From: an uncultured Bacilli bacterium | GTDB taxonomy: Bacteria > Bacillota_I > Bacilli_A > RF39 > UBA660 | DNA length: 12,280 nt | NCBI GenBank assembly: GCA_944331945.1 | Contig: CALVJC010000031.1 | Span: 1-12,280, forward strand | Direction: 5' to 3' | Shown: piece by piece, positions 1 through 7,098 of the stretch | How positions within the stretch are numbered: position 1 is the first letter of the stretch | Layout: each line of letters begins with the position of its first letter | The notes under the pieces: generated by a model | Database searches by the model: none | Told to the model about the DNA's origin: nothing | The model's input: only the letters and a program-made list of their open reading frames with translations | Position numbers and translations under genes: made by a program

Positions 1-1783
1 TTACCTGCTCGATTCCTAATTGAGCGGCAATAATCGAAGCGGTTTGCTGGTTATCCCCTGTTAGCATAATGACTTCTTTTCCTTGTTCTTGCAAGGTATG
101 AATCACAGGAACGACATTTCCCCGCACAATATCTTTTACCCCAATGATAGCAATGACCTTATGATTGATTAAAACATAGACAATACTATTACCCAACTGG
201 CGAAATTTTTCTTCCACCTCTTGATAGTTTGTTTTGATCTTCTCTTTTTGTAACAATTTATAACTTCCTACGGCAATTTTCTGCTTTTGAATCGTTCCTT
301 CCAAGCCAATGCCAGGCAAATTTTTAAAGTCTTCCACTTCTTCTAATACATAGTTTTCTTCTTGCGCCAGATTTTGAAAGGCTTTTCCAATTGGGTGCGT
401 TCCTTTGGCTTCTAGGCTTGCGACAAGAGAAAGAAGTTTTCGCTCTTCTATTTTTTCTACATAATAAATTCTTGATACTTTTAAATTCCCATAGGTTAGA
501 GTTCCGGTCTTATCAAAACAGATGGTATCCACTTGACAAGCTTTTTCTAAAACTTCGCTTGATTTAATTAAGATTCCTTGTTTGGCGCTTTCTCCAATGC
601 TAATTACGACAGCAAGAGGAGTGGCGAGTCCTAAAGCACAAGGACAAGCGACGACTAAGACAGTAACAAAATAATTGATGGCAGTAGCCAAAGAGTTGCC
701 TAAGAGAAGATAAACAACAAAAGTAACCAAGGCTAGTATTAAAATCGCCGGGACAAAATAACGACTGATCCGATCGGCTAACTTTGCCATCGGAGCTTTG
801 GTATTGGCCGCATCCATCACCATATGAACCATCGAAGAGATTGTTGAATCTTTTCCAATTCGTAACGCTTTGTATTCAAAATAACCATCTTGATTGATAC
901 TTCCTGCTAACACTTCCTCCCCTTTTTGTTTTTTCACTGGAACGGATTCACCAGTTAAAAAGGCTTGATCAAGGTAAGCTTCGCCAAAGATGATTTCACC
1001 ATCTACAGCTACTTTCATTCCAGGCTTACATACTAAAATATCTCCTTTCTTTACTTCATCAATGGTAACTTCTCTTTCTCCCTTTTCTTCCTTAAGATAG
1101 GCTTTTAATGGAGTGATTTGTACTAGTTCTTTCATTGCTTCTTTGGTTTTTTCTTTGCGATTGGAATCAATAAAGCGACCTAATTTGACAAAAAAGATCA
1201 CCATGGCCACTGATTCGTAGTATAAGCTCATGACAAGTTCCTGTTGTCCTCTTAAAATAAAGATCGTTTCCACAAAACTATAAAGAAAACTAGCTAAAAC
1301 GCCTAAAGAAATTAGGGTATCCATGTTAGGCATGCGGTGAACGAAGTTTTTGATTCCATTTTTTAAAATATCGTAGCCATAAAATAAGAAGGGAATCGTA
1401 AGAAGCAACAGAAGAATCGCGTAATGGACAGGATTTTTTACCGGATCAATCAAGGCTGGAAGGTGAACCCCGAGCATATGTCCCATTGCCATTACCATAA
1501 GAACGATGGATAAAGCGGCAAAGACAAGGAGTAAATAAAATGGTCGTTTGTTTTTCTTTTCTTCAAAATCATGAAAAACACCTAAGCTTTTAAAACCAGC
1601 TTCTTTTACAAAACGCTCTAGATCTTTTAATGTCAAAGAATCCTCATATTTTATTTTGGCTTGTGCTAGCACGAGATTCACACTTGCTTCCACTACTCCT
1701 TTTTGCTTGCTTAAATATTTTTCTAAACCATTGGAACAAGCACTGCAAGTCATTCCTTCTATTTTTAAAATTATTTCTTTCAC
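1..1783 (-). CDS. copA: Copper-translocating P-type ATPase (CopA-like), C-terminus off left edge
   Basis: P1B-type ATPase that would export copper (probably Cu+) across the cytoplasmic membrane. The visible part is 594 residues from a GTG start at 1783, preceded by GAGGGTGATC at good spacing. In order it shows an N-terminal heavy-metal-associated domain with GMTCSAC (Cys13, Cys16), a first block of membrane helices (about 80-210), the actuator motif TGES (277-280), the metal-binding CPC in a membrane helix (Cys380, Cys382, within ACPCALGLATP), the phosphorylation motif DKTGT (Asp424), the nucleotide-domain HP pair (463-464) and MLTGDN (573-578). The hinge GDGxND and the last helices must lie to the left of base 1. 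One HMA domain plus CPC fits copper rather than zinc/cadmium specificity; silver is possible. No copY or copZ is seen on the visible side. It is insulated from the gene upstream by a terminator and appears to have its own promoter. Confidence 0.95.
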   Translation of the reverse strand, partial: MKEIILKIEGMTCSACSNGLEKYLSKQKGVVEASVNLVLAQAKIKYEDSLTLKDLERFVKEAGFKSLGVFHDFEEKKNKRPFYLLLVFAALSIVLMVMAMGHMLGVHLPALIDPVKNPVHYAILLLLLTIPFLFYGYDILKNGIKNFVHRMPNMDTLISLGVLASFLYSFVETIFILRGQQELVMSLYYESVAMVIFFVKLGRFIDSNRKEKTKEAMKELVQITPLKAYLKEEKGEREVTIDEVKKGDILVCKPGMKVAVDGEIIFGEAYLDQAFLTGESVPVKKQKGEEVLAGSINQDGYFEYKALRIGKDSTISSMVHMVMDAANTKAPMAKLADRISRYFVPAILILALVTFVVYLLLGNSLATAINYFVTVLVVACPCALGLATPLAVVISIGESAKQGILIKSSEVLEKACQVDTICFDKTGTLTYGNLKVSRIYYVEKIEERKLLSLVASLEAKGTHPIGKAFQNLAQEENYVLEEVEDFKNLPGIGLEGTIQKQKIAVGSYKLLQKEKIKTNYQEVEEKFRQLGNSIVYVLINHKVIAIIGVKDIVRGNVVPVIHTLQEQGKEVIMLTGDNQQTASIIAAQLGIEQV

Positions 1784-1805
1784 TTTGATCACCCTCTTCT
1801 CCTTT

Positions 1806-1814
1806 ATTGTAACA
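1806..1814 (-). promoter_or_regulatory. Putative extended -10 promoter of copA
   Basis: The minus strand reads TGTTACAAT, an extended -10 (TGn plus TACAAT), about 23 nt before the GTG start of the ATPase gene, leaving a leader of roughly 16 nt with the ribosome binding site. No good -35 box is seen 17 nt upstream (only T-rich sequence). I do not see the TACAnnTGTA box expected for a CopY repressor. Inference from sequence only. Confidence 0.4.
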
Positions 1815-1830
1815 CATTTCAAATAAAAAG

Positions 1831-1873
1831 AAAAAATGTAGCAGATGCTTTTATTTTTTAGCAACTGTTACAT
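1831..1873 (-). terminator. Rho-independent terminator after the 255-residue gene
   Basis: On the minus strand two 13-nt arms (1873-1861 and 1848-1836) pair at 11 of 13 positions around a 12-nt A-rich loop and are followed by a run of T (1835-1831). The first arm begins on the last base of the stop codon of the upstream gene. It separates the pepF unit from copA. Confidence 0.75.
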
Positions 1874-2640
1874 TATTTTATATGCAAATATAAGCTTTTT
1901 CCTTTTTGTTCTTTCCTACAAGGCCCACAAATTGCTTCTTCTTTGGCTTTGATTCCACTATTTTTTAAATAGTTAAGTCCACTCGAGTCTGTTAAACCAA
2001 GCGCCATTTCTTCGGCATCGTCACGATTGTTTTTGGTGATTTTTCCTTGACATAAATCATAAATCCGACTTAGTTTATCTCTGCCGTTAGCAATATCATA
2101 AAGATGAGAAATATCTTTTTTATTTACTTTTACCACCGTAGATATTGTAGGAGTACTCGTCAATAAAGTTTCATAGGTTCCCCTATATTCCACTTTGAGA
2201 AAACTTTCAAATGTCGTTTTCCTCTTACTATTCTCCTCTAAAAATTCCATAGATAAACTAGGAAGCAGATCAAGTGGTTTATCCAAAGCATAACGTCTTA
2301 CGGTATAATGGGTTAATGTATGATTCGCTGAGAAAGGATCCGTATGATAAATTCTTTCTTTTTGCTCCACAAGACAACCTTGTTCTCTTTTTTCTAACCG
2401 TGTTTCTCTTACTTTCATTCTTTCCATGGTTTCTTTTTCTGGTAATACCAAAACCCCATGTCTTTCTATGTTATCACTATGATAATTAAAATTAAGGTAC
2501 TTTCCTAAATTAGAAAAAGTTAGTTTGTTCCCATTTTTATCTTGCGCTATTATTTCCTCTTTCGATACAGTTTCTAATTGTGCTCCTTCTAGTAAATCTT
2601 TAAAAATATCAGAATATTGTTTTAATTTTCTCTTTAGCAT
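1873..2640 (-). CDS. Hypothetical cytosolic protein, 255 residues, translationally overlapped with pepF
   Basis: I do not recognise this protein. It is 255 residues, highly charged (many Lys, Glu, Arg), with no signal peptide or membrane helix, so probably cytosolic. The only visible motif is CGPC near the C-terminus (Cys238, Cys241) in a Lys-rich tail. That could bind zinc or be redox active, but the rest does not look like a thioredoxin fold. The ATG at 2640 is preceded by GGGAGG at good spacing and lies inside the end of pepF, overlapping it by 32 nt, so translation is likely coupled and both are probably on one mRNA. The gene ends in a strong terminator. Overlap with a peptidase gene suggests a shared role, but nothing in the sequence says what it is. 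That it is a real gene is supported by the ribosome binding site, the length and the terminator placed exactly at its stop. Confidence 0.75.
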   Translation of the reverse strand: MLKRKLKQYSDIFKDLLEGAQLETVSKEEIIAQDKNGNKLTFSNLGKYLNFNYHSDNIERHGVLVLPEKETMERMKVRETRLEKREQGCLVEQKERIYHTDPFSANHTLTHYTVRRYALDKPLDLLPSLSMEFLEENSKRKTTFESFLKVEYRGTYETLLTSTPTISTVVKVNKKDISHLYDIANGRDKLSRIYDLCQGKITKNNRDDAEEMALGLTDSSGLNYLKNSGIKAKEEAICGPCRKEQKGKSLYLHIK

Positions 2641-4402
2641 CTTTTTCCTCCCTGTTTTTTCGATAAATTTTCGTCAATTTTTTCATATCTTCCTTTAGAA
2701 CAGAAAATCCTTTTTCCATCCCTTTTTCTTCCATTAAGTCAACTTTAATTTGCTTTAATAATTCAACAGAATATTGATTACTTCCAGCACTTAAAAAAGC
2801 AATATATTCATCTTCCGAAAGGCTTTTTTCTTCTACAAGTGATTGTACTACAGTGCTGGCGATTAATAGACCCGTTGCATATTTATAAGGATAATAACTA
2901 TGACGGTAAAGATGTCCTAAACGACTCCATTCTATTTTAGCAATTTCATCATAGACAATACTTTCGCCATAATATTCTTTTAATATTCTTGCATATTCCT
3001 CTGACAGGATGGAAGAACTTAATTCTTCTTTATTTCTTCGTTTATAAAGTCTATTTTCTAACTCTGTATACATCGTTTGTTTCATCACAGAAGTAAAGTA
3101 GTTTTCTATCTCTTTGCTTAAATAAAATATTTTTTCTTCTTCCGTTTGCGCTTGTTCATAAAGATAATGGTTCAATAAGATTTCATTTACAATCGAAGCA
3201 ATCTCTCCGCAAAAAATAGTACTATCTTCATAAAGGAAAGGTTGTTTTAATTTGGAAAAATAATAATTTACAATATGTCCTATCTCATGGGCTAAATTTT
3301 TCAGATCAACATAACTTCCTCGAAAGTTAAGAAAAGAATAAGTATTCCAAGAGAAAGTAATCGCCTGATGTTTTTCTTTTCGGGGCTCTGCATCGATATG
3401 ACCATCTTTTATTATGGTTTCTACGGCTTGAACATATTCTTTTCCTAAAGGCTTGAAGGCTGCAAAAAGAATTTGTTCGGCTTCTTCTAAAGTATAATTT
3501 TTTTGTTTTGGCTCTATCAAAGGAACGCCAAAATCATATAAATGAGGTTGTTTGTTATCTAACTTTTCCCCTTTTAATTTTAAATATTGTTGAAATAATG
3601 GTAAATGTTCCTGTACTATTTCAATTAAATGGTCAATTACTTTTTTATCGATATTTTCTTCAAATAAAGTTTTTTCTAATACACTTGCATATCCTTCTAG
3701 ATGAGCATTCTGAATTCTTAAACCATAAATGTGACTTAAAATCATCGCGAATTGGTCTTGTTTTTCTAAATAAGCTTGATTCACACTATAATAAGCATCT
3801 CTTCTTGTATCTATATCCCTCGAAGAAAGAAACTTTGCAAAATTAGAAGCATCAATTTCTTCTGTCTTTCCTTTTACATTAATAGGAGAAAATACCATAT
3901 TTTTAAGCAATTCGTTATATTGACTTTGTTCTTTATTTATCTGATTCAAATTATTTTTTATTATCTCACTATCCTTTTTATCTGGTACATGTTCTTGTAG
4001 GCGAAATAAATTATCAAAATAAAAATGATATTTTTCTAGCTTTTTATTTTCTTGAAAAAACGAGTTTAATTTTTCTTTTCCTAAATGTAAGATATTTTTG
4101 TCAAAATATTTAAAAATCGCTTTCGTCTCATTTTCTAAAGTTTCGGCTTGCTTTTTCATCTCTGCTGTTTCCTGATCCATAACATTTTGGTAAAAGCATA
4201 AAGAACCATAAAGTAAAATGCGATTACTCGTTTCCTCTATCTTTTCTTTTTCTTCTAAAAGAGAAAATAGACTATCACTATCAAGCAAAACCTCTTGTTT
4301 CTTTTCCCGCTCTTGTAACTTTTTTCTGAGATCTTCTATTGCTTGATAAAAATCTTTTTTCGTTTTAAATAAAGGGGTTAAATCCCATTCAAACTTTGCC
4401 AT
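2609..4402 (-). CDS. pepF: Oligoendopeptidase F, M3 family zinc metallopeptidase
   Basis: Cytosolic zinc endopeptidase that cuts short oligopeptides, for example in peptide recycling. It is 597 residues, the normal PepF size, with an AGGAGG site before ATG 4402. The N-terminal half is the helical, charged domain typical of the family (about 1-320). The catalytic helix reads LAHEIGHIVNYY, giving zinc ligands His372 and His376 and catalytic Glu373. The third ligand is Glu400 in CGEIASIVNE, at the expected distance. A second conserved block, RHSYYPYKYATG, lies near residues 505-516 and helps form the substrate site. The C-terminus carries a Lys/Glu-rich extension beyond the usual end. It stops at TGA, which shows the standard code. 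It overlaps the downstream 255-residue gene by 32 nt. Promoter not certain: an extended -10 (TGGTAAAAT) lies about 190 nt upstream at 4592-4600. Confidence 0.95.
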   Translation of the reverse strand: MAKFEWDLTPLFKTKKDFYQAIEDLRKKLQEREKKQEVLLDSDSLFSLLEEKEKIEETSNRILLYGSLCFYQNVMDQETAEMKKQAETLENETKAIFKYFDKNILHLGKEKLNSFFQENKKLEKYHFYFDNLFRLQEHVPDKKDSEIIKNNLNQINKEQSQYNELLKNMVFSPINVKGKTEEIDASNFAKFLSSRDIDTRRDAYYSVNQAYLEKQDQFAMILSHIYGLRIQNAHLEGYASVLEKTLFEENIDKKVIDHLIEIVQEHLPLFQQYLKLKGEKLDNKQPHLYDFGVPLIEPKQKNYTLEEAEQILFAAFKPLGKEYVQAVETIIKDGHIDAEPRKEKHQAITFSWNTYSFLNFRGSYVDLKNLAHEIGHIVNYYFSKLKQPFLYEDSTIFCGEIASIVNEILLNHYLYEQAQTEEEKIFYLSKEIENYFTSVMKQTMYTELENRLYKRRNKEELSSSILSEEYARILKEYYGESIVYDEIAKIEWSRLGHLYRHSYYPYKYATGLLIASTVVQSLVEEKSLSEDEYIAFLSAGSNQYSVELLKQIKVDLMEEKGMEKGFSVLKEDMKKLTKIYRKNREEKDAKEKIKTIF

Positions 4403-4450
4403 AATCTTTTCCTCCTAATCGTTCTAATTTTACTTTTAAGTTCATAGTTC

Positions 4451-4525
4451 CTACTTATAAAGTTTTGTTAATTCTTTTAAAGCTTCCTTACATAGCCTAA
4501 TTTCTAAGACAGGGGAATTATTATT
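4451..4525 (-). pseudogene. Possible C-terminal scrap of a second PepF-like gene
   Basis: A 24-codon open frame on the minus strand ends in TAG at 4451-4453 and is bounded upstream by another stop. Its last residues read LCKEALKELTKLYK. The C-terminal part of the intact PepF next to it reads VLKEDMKKLTKIYRK; KE, K, LTK and Y line up. The DNA is not identical, so this would be an old duplicate of which only the tail remains. It is short enough that chance is a real alternative. Confidence 0.3.
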
Positions 4526-4785
4526 CTAGCGTAAATTACTTTTTTCTAAATGCTTCCGACGCGTCTTGAAGAATATCAAACTTTTAATATTATTTTACCA
4601 TAGTGTAACCAGTTAAGGTATCATTTTTCATCTATTTGGAATGCAATAGTAGAGATTTGGAGGTACTGTGTAAGCGCTAGAACATGCATATTATCATATG
4701 TTCCCGGATAAGAAAAAAATACAATAACAGTATTAAATAACTTTAAAAAAAGAGGTAAATAAGGGGTAAACATAAAACAACAAAA

Positions 4786-4807
4786 CAAAAATCCTTGTAA
4801 TACAAGG
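4786..4807 (-). terminator. Terminator of tRNA-Arg
   Basis: On the minus strand CCTTGT, a 3-nt loop and ACAAGG form a perfect 6-bp hairpin, followed by ATTTTTG and more T-rich sequence. It lies 12 nt after the CCA end of the tRNA. Confidence 0.75.
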
Positions 4808-4819
4808 GGATATTTCAAG

Positions 4820-4896
4820 TGGTGTCCACGACGGGAGTTGAACCCACGACCTCTTCCTTCGGAGGGAAGCGCTCTATCCAACTGAGCTACGTGAAC
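4820..4896 (-). tRNA. tRNA-Arg, anticodon CCG
   Basis: A complete 77-nt cloverleaf with encoded CCA. The acceptor arms GTTCACG and CGTGGAC pair throughout with one G-T. The D stem is GCTC/GAGC, the anticodon stem CTTCC/GGAAG encloses the loop CTCCGAA with anticodon CCG, the variable loop is AGGTC, and the T arm has loop TTCAACT. The discriminator base is A. It reads the arginine codon CGG, which is rare in AT-rich genomes. It is a single gene with its own promoter and terminator. Confidence 0.97.
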
Positions 4897-4904
4897 ATGT
4901 CCTT

Positions 4905-4934
4905 ATTATAGCACGCTTCCTTTGTTGTTGACAA
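4905..4934 (-). promoter_or_regulatory. Sigma-A promoter of tRNA-Arg
   Basis: Minus strand: -35 TTGTCA (4934-4929), an 18-bp spacer and -10 TATAAT (4910-4905) preceded by TGC (extended -10). Transcription would start a few bases before the mature tRNA 5' end at 4896. It is divergent from the glmS promoter. Confidence 0.8.
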
Positions 4935-4975
4935 CTCCCCTTTCAAAATGTTTGACAAGGGCCCTTTCGAAACAT
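4928..4975 (+). repeat. Imperfect 24-bp tandem duplication in the divergent promoter region
   Basis: Positions 4928-4951 and 4952-4975 are adjacent 24-bp units, identical at 18 of 24 positions. Both start TTGACAA and both contain CCCTTTC followed by an A-rich block. The second unit carries the glmS -35 box; the first carries, on the opposite strand, the tRNA-Arg -35 box. Confidence 0.7.
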
Positions 4976-4980
4976 ACAAT
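4952..4980 (+). promoter_or_regulatory. Sigma-A promoter of glmS
   Basis: Consensus -35 TTGACA (4952-4957), a 17-bp spacer and -10 TACAAT (4975-4980). The start of transcription should fall near 4987, about 30 nt before the ribozyme cleavage site. The spacer contains a perfect 10-bp palindrome, AAGGGCCCTT (4957-4966), whose role, if any, is unknown. Confidence 0.85.
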
Positions 4981-5011
4981 AAAATAAAGAGAAAGATGGA
5001 GAAAGGAGTAA

Positions 5012-5155
5012 TTTCTCTAGCGCCAGGACCCCAATTTAGGGTTGACGAGGTTGATAATGATCGAGATTTCGGCGGATGTTATCACGGCTCTTAGGTAGTC
5101 GTTAGATATATGACAAAACATAAAATCAACACTTATGACAAAGCATATATCAGGC
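5012..5155 (+). ncRNA. glmS ribozyme (glucosamine-6-phosphate-activated self-cleaving RNA)
   Basis: Metabolite-dependent ribozyme that cuts the glmS mRNA when glucosamine-6-phosphate is abundant, lowering GlmS synthesis. The conserved core AGCGCCAG is present; cleavage should fall between A5019 and G5020. P1 is ACCC (5028-5031) with GGGT (5039-5042). The conserved GACGAGG follows, then P2 pairings (GATAA 5053-5057 with TTATC 5079-5083) around the signature TTTCGGCGGAT. P3 is CGGCT (5085-5089) with AGTCG (5097-5101). P4 is a perfect 8-bp GATATATG (5105-5112) with CATATATC (5144-5151), enclosing P4.1 CATAA/TTATG (5119-5123 with 5133-5137). All the expected parts are there, so it should be active. 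It ends about 24 nt before the glmS start. Confidence 0.95.
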
Positions 5156-5178
5156 CTTATTTAGAAAGGATGTATTTT

Positions 5179-6990
5179 ATGTGTGGAATTATTGGTGTTG
5201 CCAGTAAAAAAGAACAAGCAATCCCGATGATCCTTCAAGGGTTAAAAACCTTAGAATATCGGGGTTATGATTCTTCTGGCATCGCTTATTTTAAAGAGAA
5301 TCAGATTGTCATTACGAAAACAAAAGGAAGAATTTCTGATTTAGAACAACAAATCAATTTTAAGGAGACTTCTTCCCTTGGTATTGGTCATACAAGATGG
5401 GCAACGCACGGAGAAGCGAATCAGGTCAATGCTCATCCTCATCAAGTGGGAAAAATAACGATTGTACATAATGGAATCATTGAAAATTATCAAGAGTTAA
5501 AGGCAAAGTTACAAGAGAATGGTTATTCGTTTCTTTCCTCTACGGATACAGAAGTTGCTTGTGCTCTTCTTGATTTCTATTATGAAAAGACGAATTCGGT
5601 TACGCAAGCGATTCAAGCTTTTATTCATGAAGCAAAAGGAAGTTATGCCATTGGACTTTTATGTCAAGAGGAACCAGATACCTTATATGCTATTAAAAAG
5701 GATAGCCCTTTGATTGTTGCGGCTTCGAACGATACGAATTTTATCGCCAGCGATATTCCAGCTGTTTTGGAATATACTTCTTCTTACTATGTGTTGGAAG
5801 ATGAGGAATATGCCATTCTTACAAAAGATCATATTACTTTTTATGATAAAGGGGGAAAGGTTCTTACCAAGGAAGAGAAACATTATGATGCTTCTTTGGA
5901 GAGTCCAAATAAAGGAAGTTATCCGCATTATATGATCAAGGAAATGATGGAACAACCAGATACCATTTGGAAAACTATGCAACCTTTTCTTGAAAATGGT
6001 CTTGCTTCCCTTGCCAAATTACCAGATTTGACGAAGTATGACCGTATTGATATTGTTGCTTGTGGAACGGCTTGGCATGCTGGCCTTGTTGGCAAATATT
6101 TTTTAGAAGAATATGCTGCTATTCCCGTTGATGTGTGCCTTGCCAGCGAGTATCGATATAAGAGGTTGTTTCTTTCTCCAAAGGTACTAGTTATCTTTAT
6201 TTCGCAATCTGGAGAAACCGCTGATACCTTAGCGGCCTTAAAACGGGTCAAAGAAGAAGCTTGTCATACTCTTGGTATTATCAATGTAAAAGATAGTTCC
6301 ATTGCGCGTGTGGTCGATCAAGTTATTTATACCAAAGCTGGATGTGAAATTGCTGTCGCGAGTACCAAAGCCTTTACGGCTCAAGTGGCAATTCTGCTTC
6401 TCCTTGCTCTTCAAGCTGCTTATCAAAAAAACTTAATGGAAGAAAAGCAAGTGCTAGCAGTGATAGAAGAATTCAAACATTTAAAAGATCACCTTACTCC
6501 CCTTTTAGCGAAACGAAGTGAATATCAAAAAATAGCGAAAGAGTTATACAAACAAGAAGATATTTTCTATTTAGGACGGGGGCTTGATTATGACCTTATG
6601 ATGGAAGGAGCCTTAAAGTTGAAAGAAATTTCCTATATTCCTAGTGTCTGTTATGCCGCAGGAGAATTAAAACATGGAACCATTTCTCTCGTTCAAGAGG
6701 AGACAAGAGTGATCGCTAGTTGTACCAATCCTCTTTTAGATCCTAAAACCATGAGTAATTTGAAAGAAACGAAAGCCCGAGGAGCAAAAATTTATCTTAT
6801 TACCAACAATGTAGAACTCACCAAAGATAAAGATATCGACTCTGTTTTTCTTCTTGATCAAACAAGTGAGTTCTTAGTTCCTTTCCTTGTTATTATTCCC
6901 CTTCAATTTTTGGCTTACAAAATTGCTCTTTTACGTCAATGTGATATTGATAAACCGCGAAATTTAGCAAAAGCAGTTACAGTTGAGTAA
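5179..6990 (+). CDS. glmS: Glutamine--fructose-6-phosphate aminotransferase (isomerizing)
   Basis: Makes glucosamine-6-phosphate from fructose-6-phosphate and glutamine, the first step toward UDP-GlcNAc for peptidoglycan. It is 603 residues, normal for the family. The glutaminase domain (about 1-225) begins MCGIIGV; Cys2 is the N-terminal nucleophile exposed after Met removal. GHTRWATHG (70-78) and HNGIIENY (97-104) follow. Two SIS sugar isomerase domains follow, with ISQSGETADT (341-350) and STKAFT (395-400), and the C-terminus ends NLAKAVTVE. The start is fixed at ATG 5179 because Cys must be residue 2 and because AAAGGA lies 8 nt upstream. An in-frame ATG at 5110 and another at 5170 would add residues before the nucleophile, and the first lies inside ribozyme helix P4. 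Expression is controlled by the ribozyme in the leader. Confidence 0.98.
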   Translation: MCGIIGVASKKEQAIPMILQGLKTLEYRGYDSSGIAYFKENQIVITKTKGRISDLEQQINFKETSSLGIGHTRWATHGEANQVNAHPHQVGKITIVHNGIIENYQELKAKLQENGYSFLSSTDTEVACALLDFYYEKTNSVTQAIQAFIHEAKGSYAIGLLCQEEPDTLYAIKKDSPLIVAASNDTNFIASDIPAVLEYTSSYYVLEDEEYAILTKDHITFYDKGGKVLTKEEKHYDASLESPNKGSYPHYMIKEMMEQPDTIWKTMQPFLENGLASLAKLPDLTKYDRIDIVACGTAWHAGLVGKYFLEEYAAIPVDVCLASEYRYKRLFLSPKVLVIFISQSGETADTLAALKRVKEEACHTLGIINVKDSSIARVVDQVIYTKAGCEIAVASTKAFTAQVAILLLLALQAAYQKNLMEEKQVLAVIEEFKHLKDHLTPLLAKRSEYQKIAKELYKQEDIFYLGRGLDYDLMMEGALKLKEISYIPSVCYAAGELKHGTISLVQEETRVIASCTNPLLDPKTMSNLKETKARGAKIYLITNNVELTKDKDIDSVFLLDQTSEFLVPFLVIIPLQFLAYKIALLRQCDIDKPRNLAKAVTVE

Positions 6991-6994
6991 ATTT

Positions 6995-7024
6995 TTGTCA
7001 AAATGGGTCAAAGTATGTTATTCT
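6995..7024 (+). promoter_or_regulatory. Putative promoter of rnr
   Basis: -35 TTGTCA (6995-7000), an 18-bp spacer and -10 TATTCT (7019-7024) preceded by TGT, an extended -10. It lies just after the glmS stop codon. The predicted start near 7031 would give rnr a leader of about 70 nt. The -10 is imperfect, so read-through from glmS is an alternative. Confidence 0.5.
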
Positions 7025-7043
7025 TAATTTAAGAGGTGAAGAA

Positions 7044-7081
7044 AAAAAGACAGAAGTATTGGAGTATACCGCTGTCTTTTT
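7044..7081 (+). terminator. Terminator-like hairpin in the rnr leader / after glmS
   Basis: AAAAAGACAG (7044-7053) and CTGTCTTTTT (7072-7081) form a perfect 10-bp stem. Inside it, after a 2x2 internal loop, GTAT/ATAC (7056-7059 with 7066-7069) extends the stem around a 6-nt loop. The T run makes it look like a factor-independent terminator. It could end glmS transcripts, attenuate rnr, or both. The rnr ribosome binding site follows only 5 nt later (7087-7092). Confidence 0.65.
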
Positions 7082-7098
7082 CTGTCAGGAGGCAAGTC

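Larger units (their letters stand above)
4403..4819. other. Gene-poor stretch between pepF and tRNA-Arg
   Basis: About 420 bp with no intact gene. It contains the pepF ribosome binding site (AGGAGG, just before 4402), a short protein-like scrap (4451-4525), a weak extended -10 for pepF at 4592-4600 and the tRNA terminator (4786-4807). An 86-codon open frame at 4621-4881 runs through the tRNA gene and has no ribosome binding site, so it is not a gene. I see nothing definable between about 4620 and 4785. Confidence 0.6.

Noticed and set aside
1808..1872. TGTAACA (1808-1814) and TGTTACA (1866-1872) as paired operator sites for a copper repressor
   Set aside because: The second lies in the stem of the terminator of the upstream gene and the first in the copA -10 region. 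Neither matches the CopY box, so the match is probably chance.
2274..4000. Plus-strand open frames opposite pepF and the 255-residue gene (2274-2489, 3508-3846, 3776-4000)
   Set aside because: They are antisense shadows of AT-rich coding DNA, hydrophobic by codon mirroring, with no ribosome binding sites.
4621..4881. 86-codon open frame on the minus strand
   Set aside because: It runs through tRNA-Arg and its terminator and has no ribosome binding site; it is a by-product of the tRNA sequence.
7036..7098. GTG at 7036 as the rnr start, adding 21 residues
   Set aside because: The extra codons lie in the leader hairpin and lack a ribosome binding site, whereas ATG 7099 follows AGGAGG at ideal spacing.
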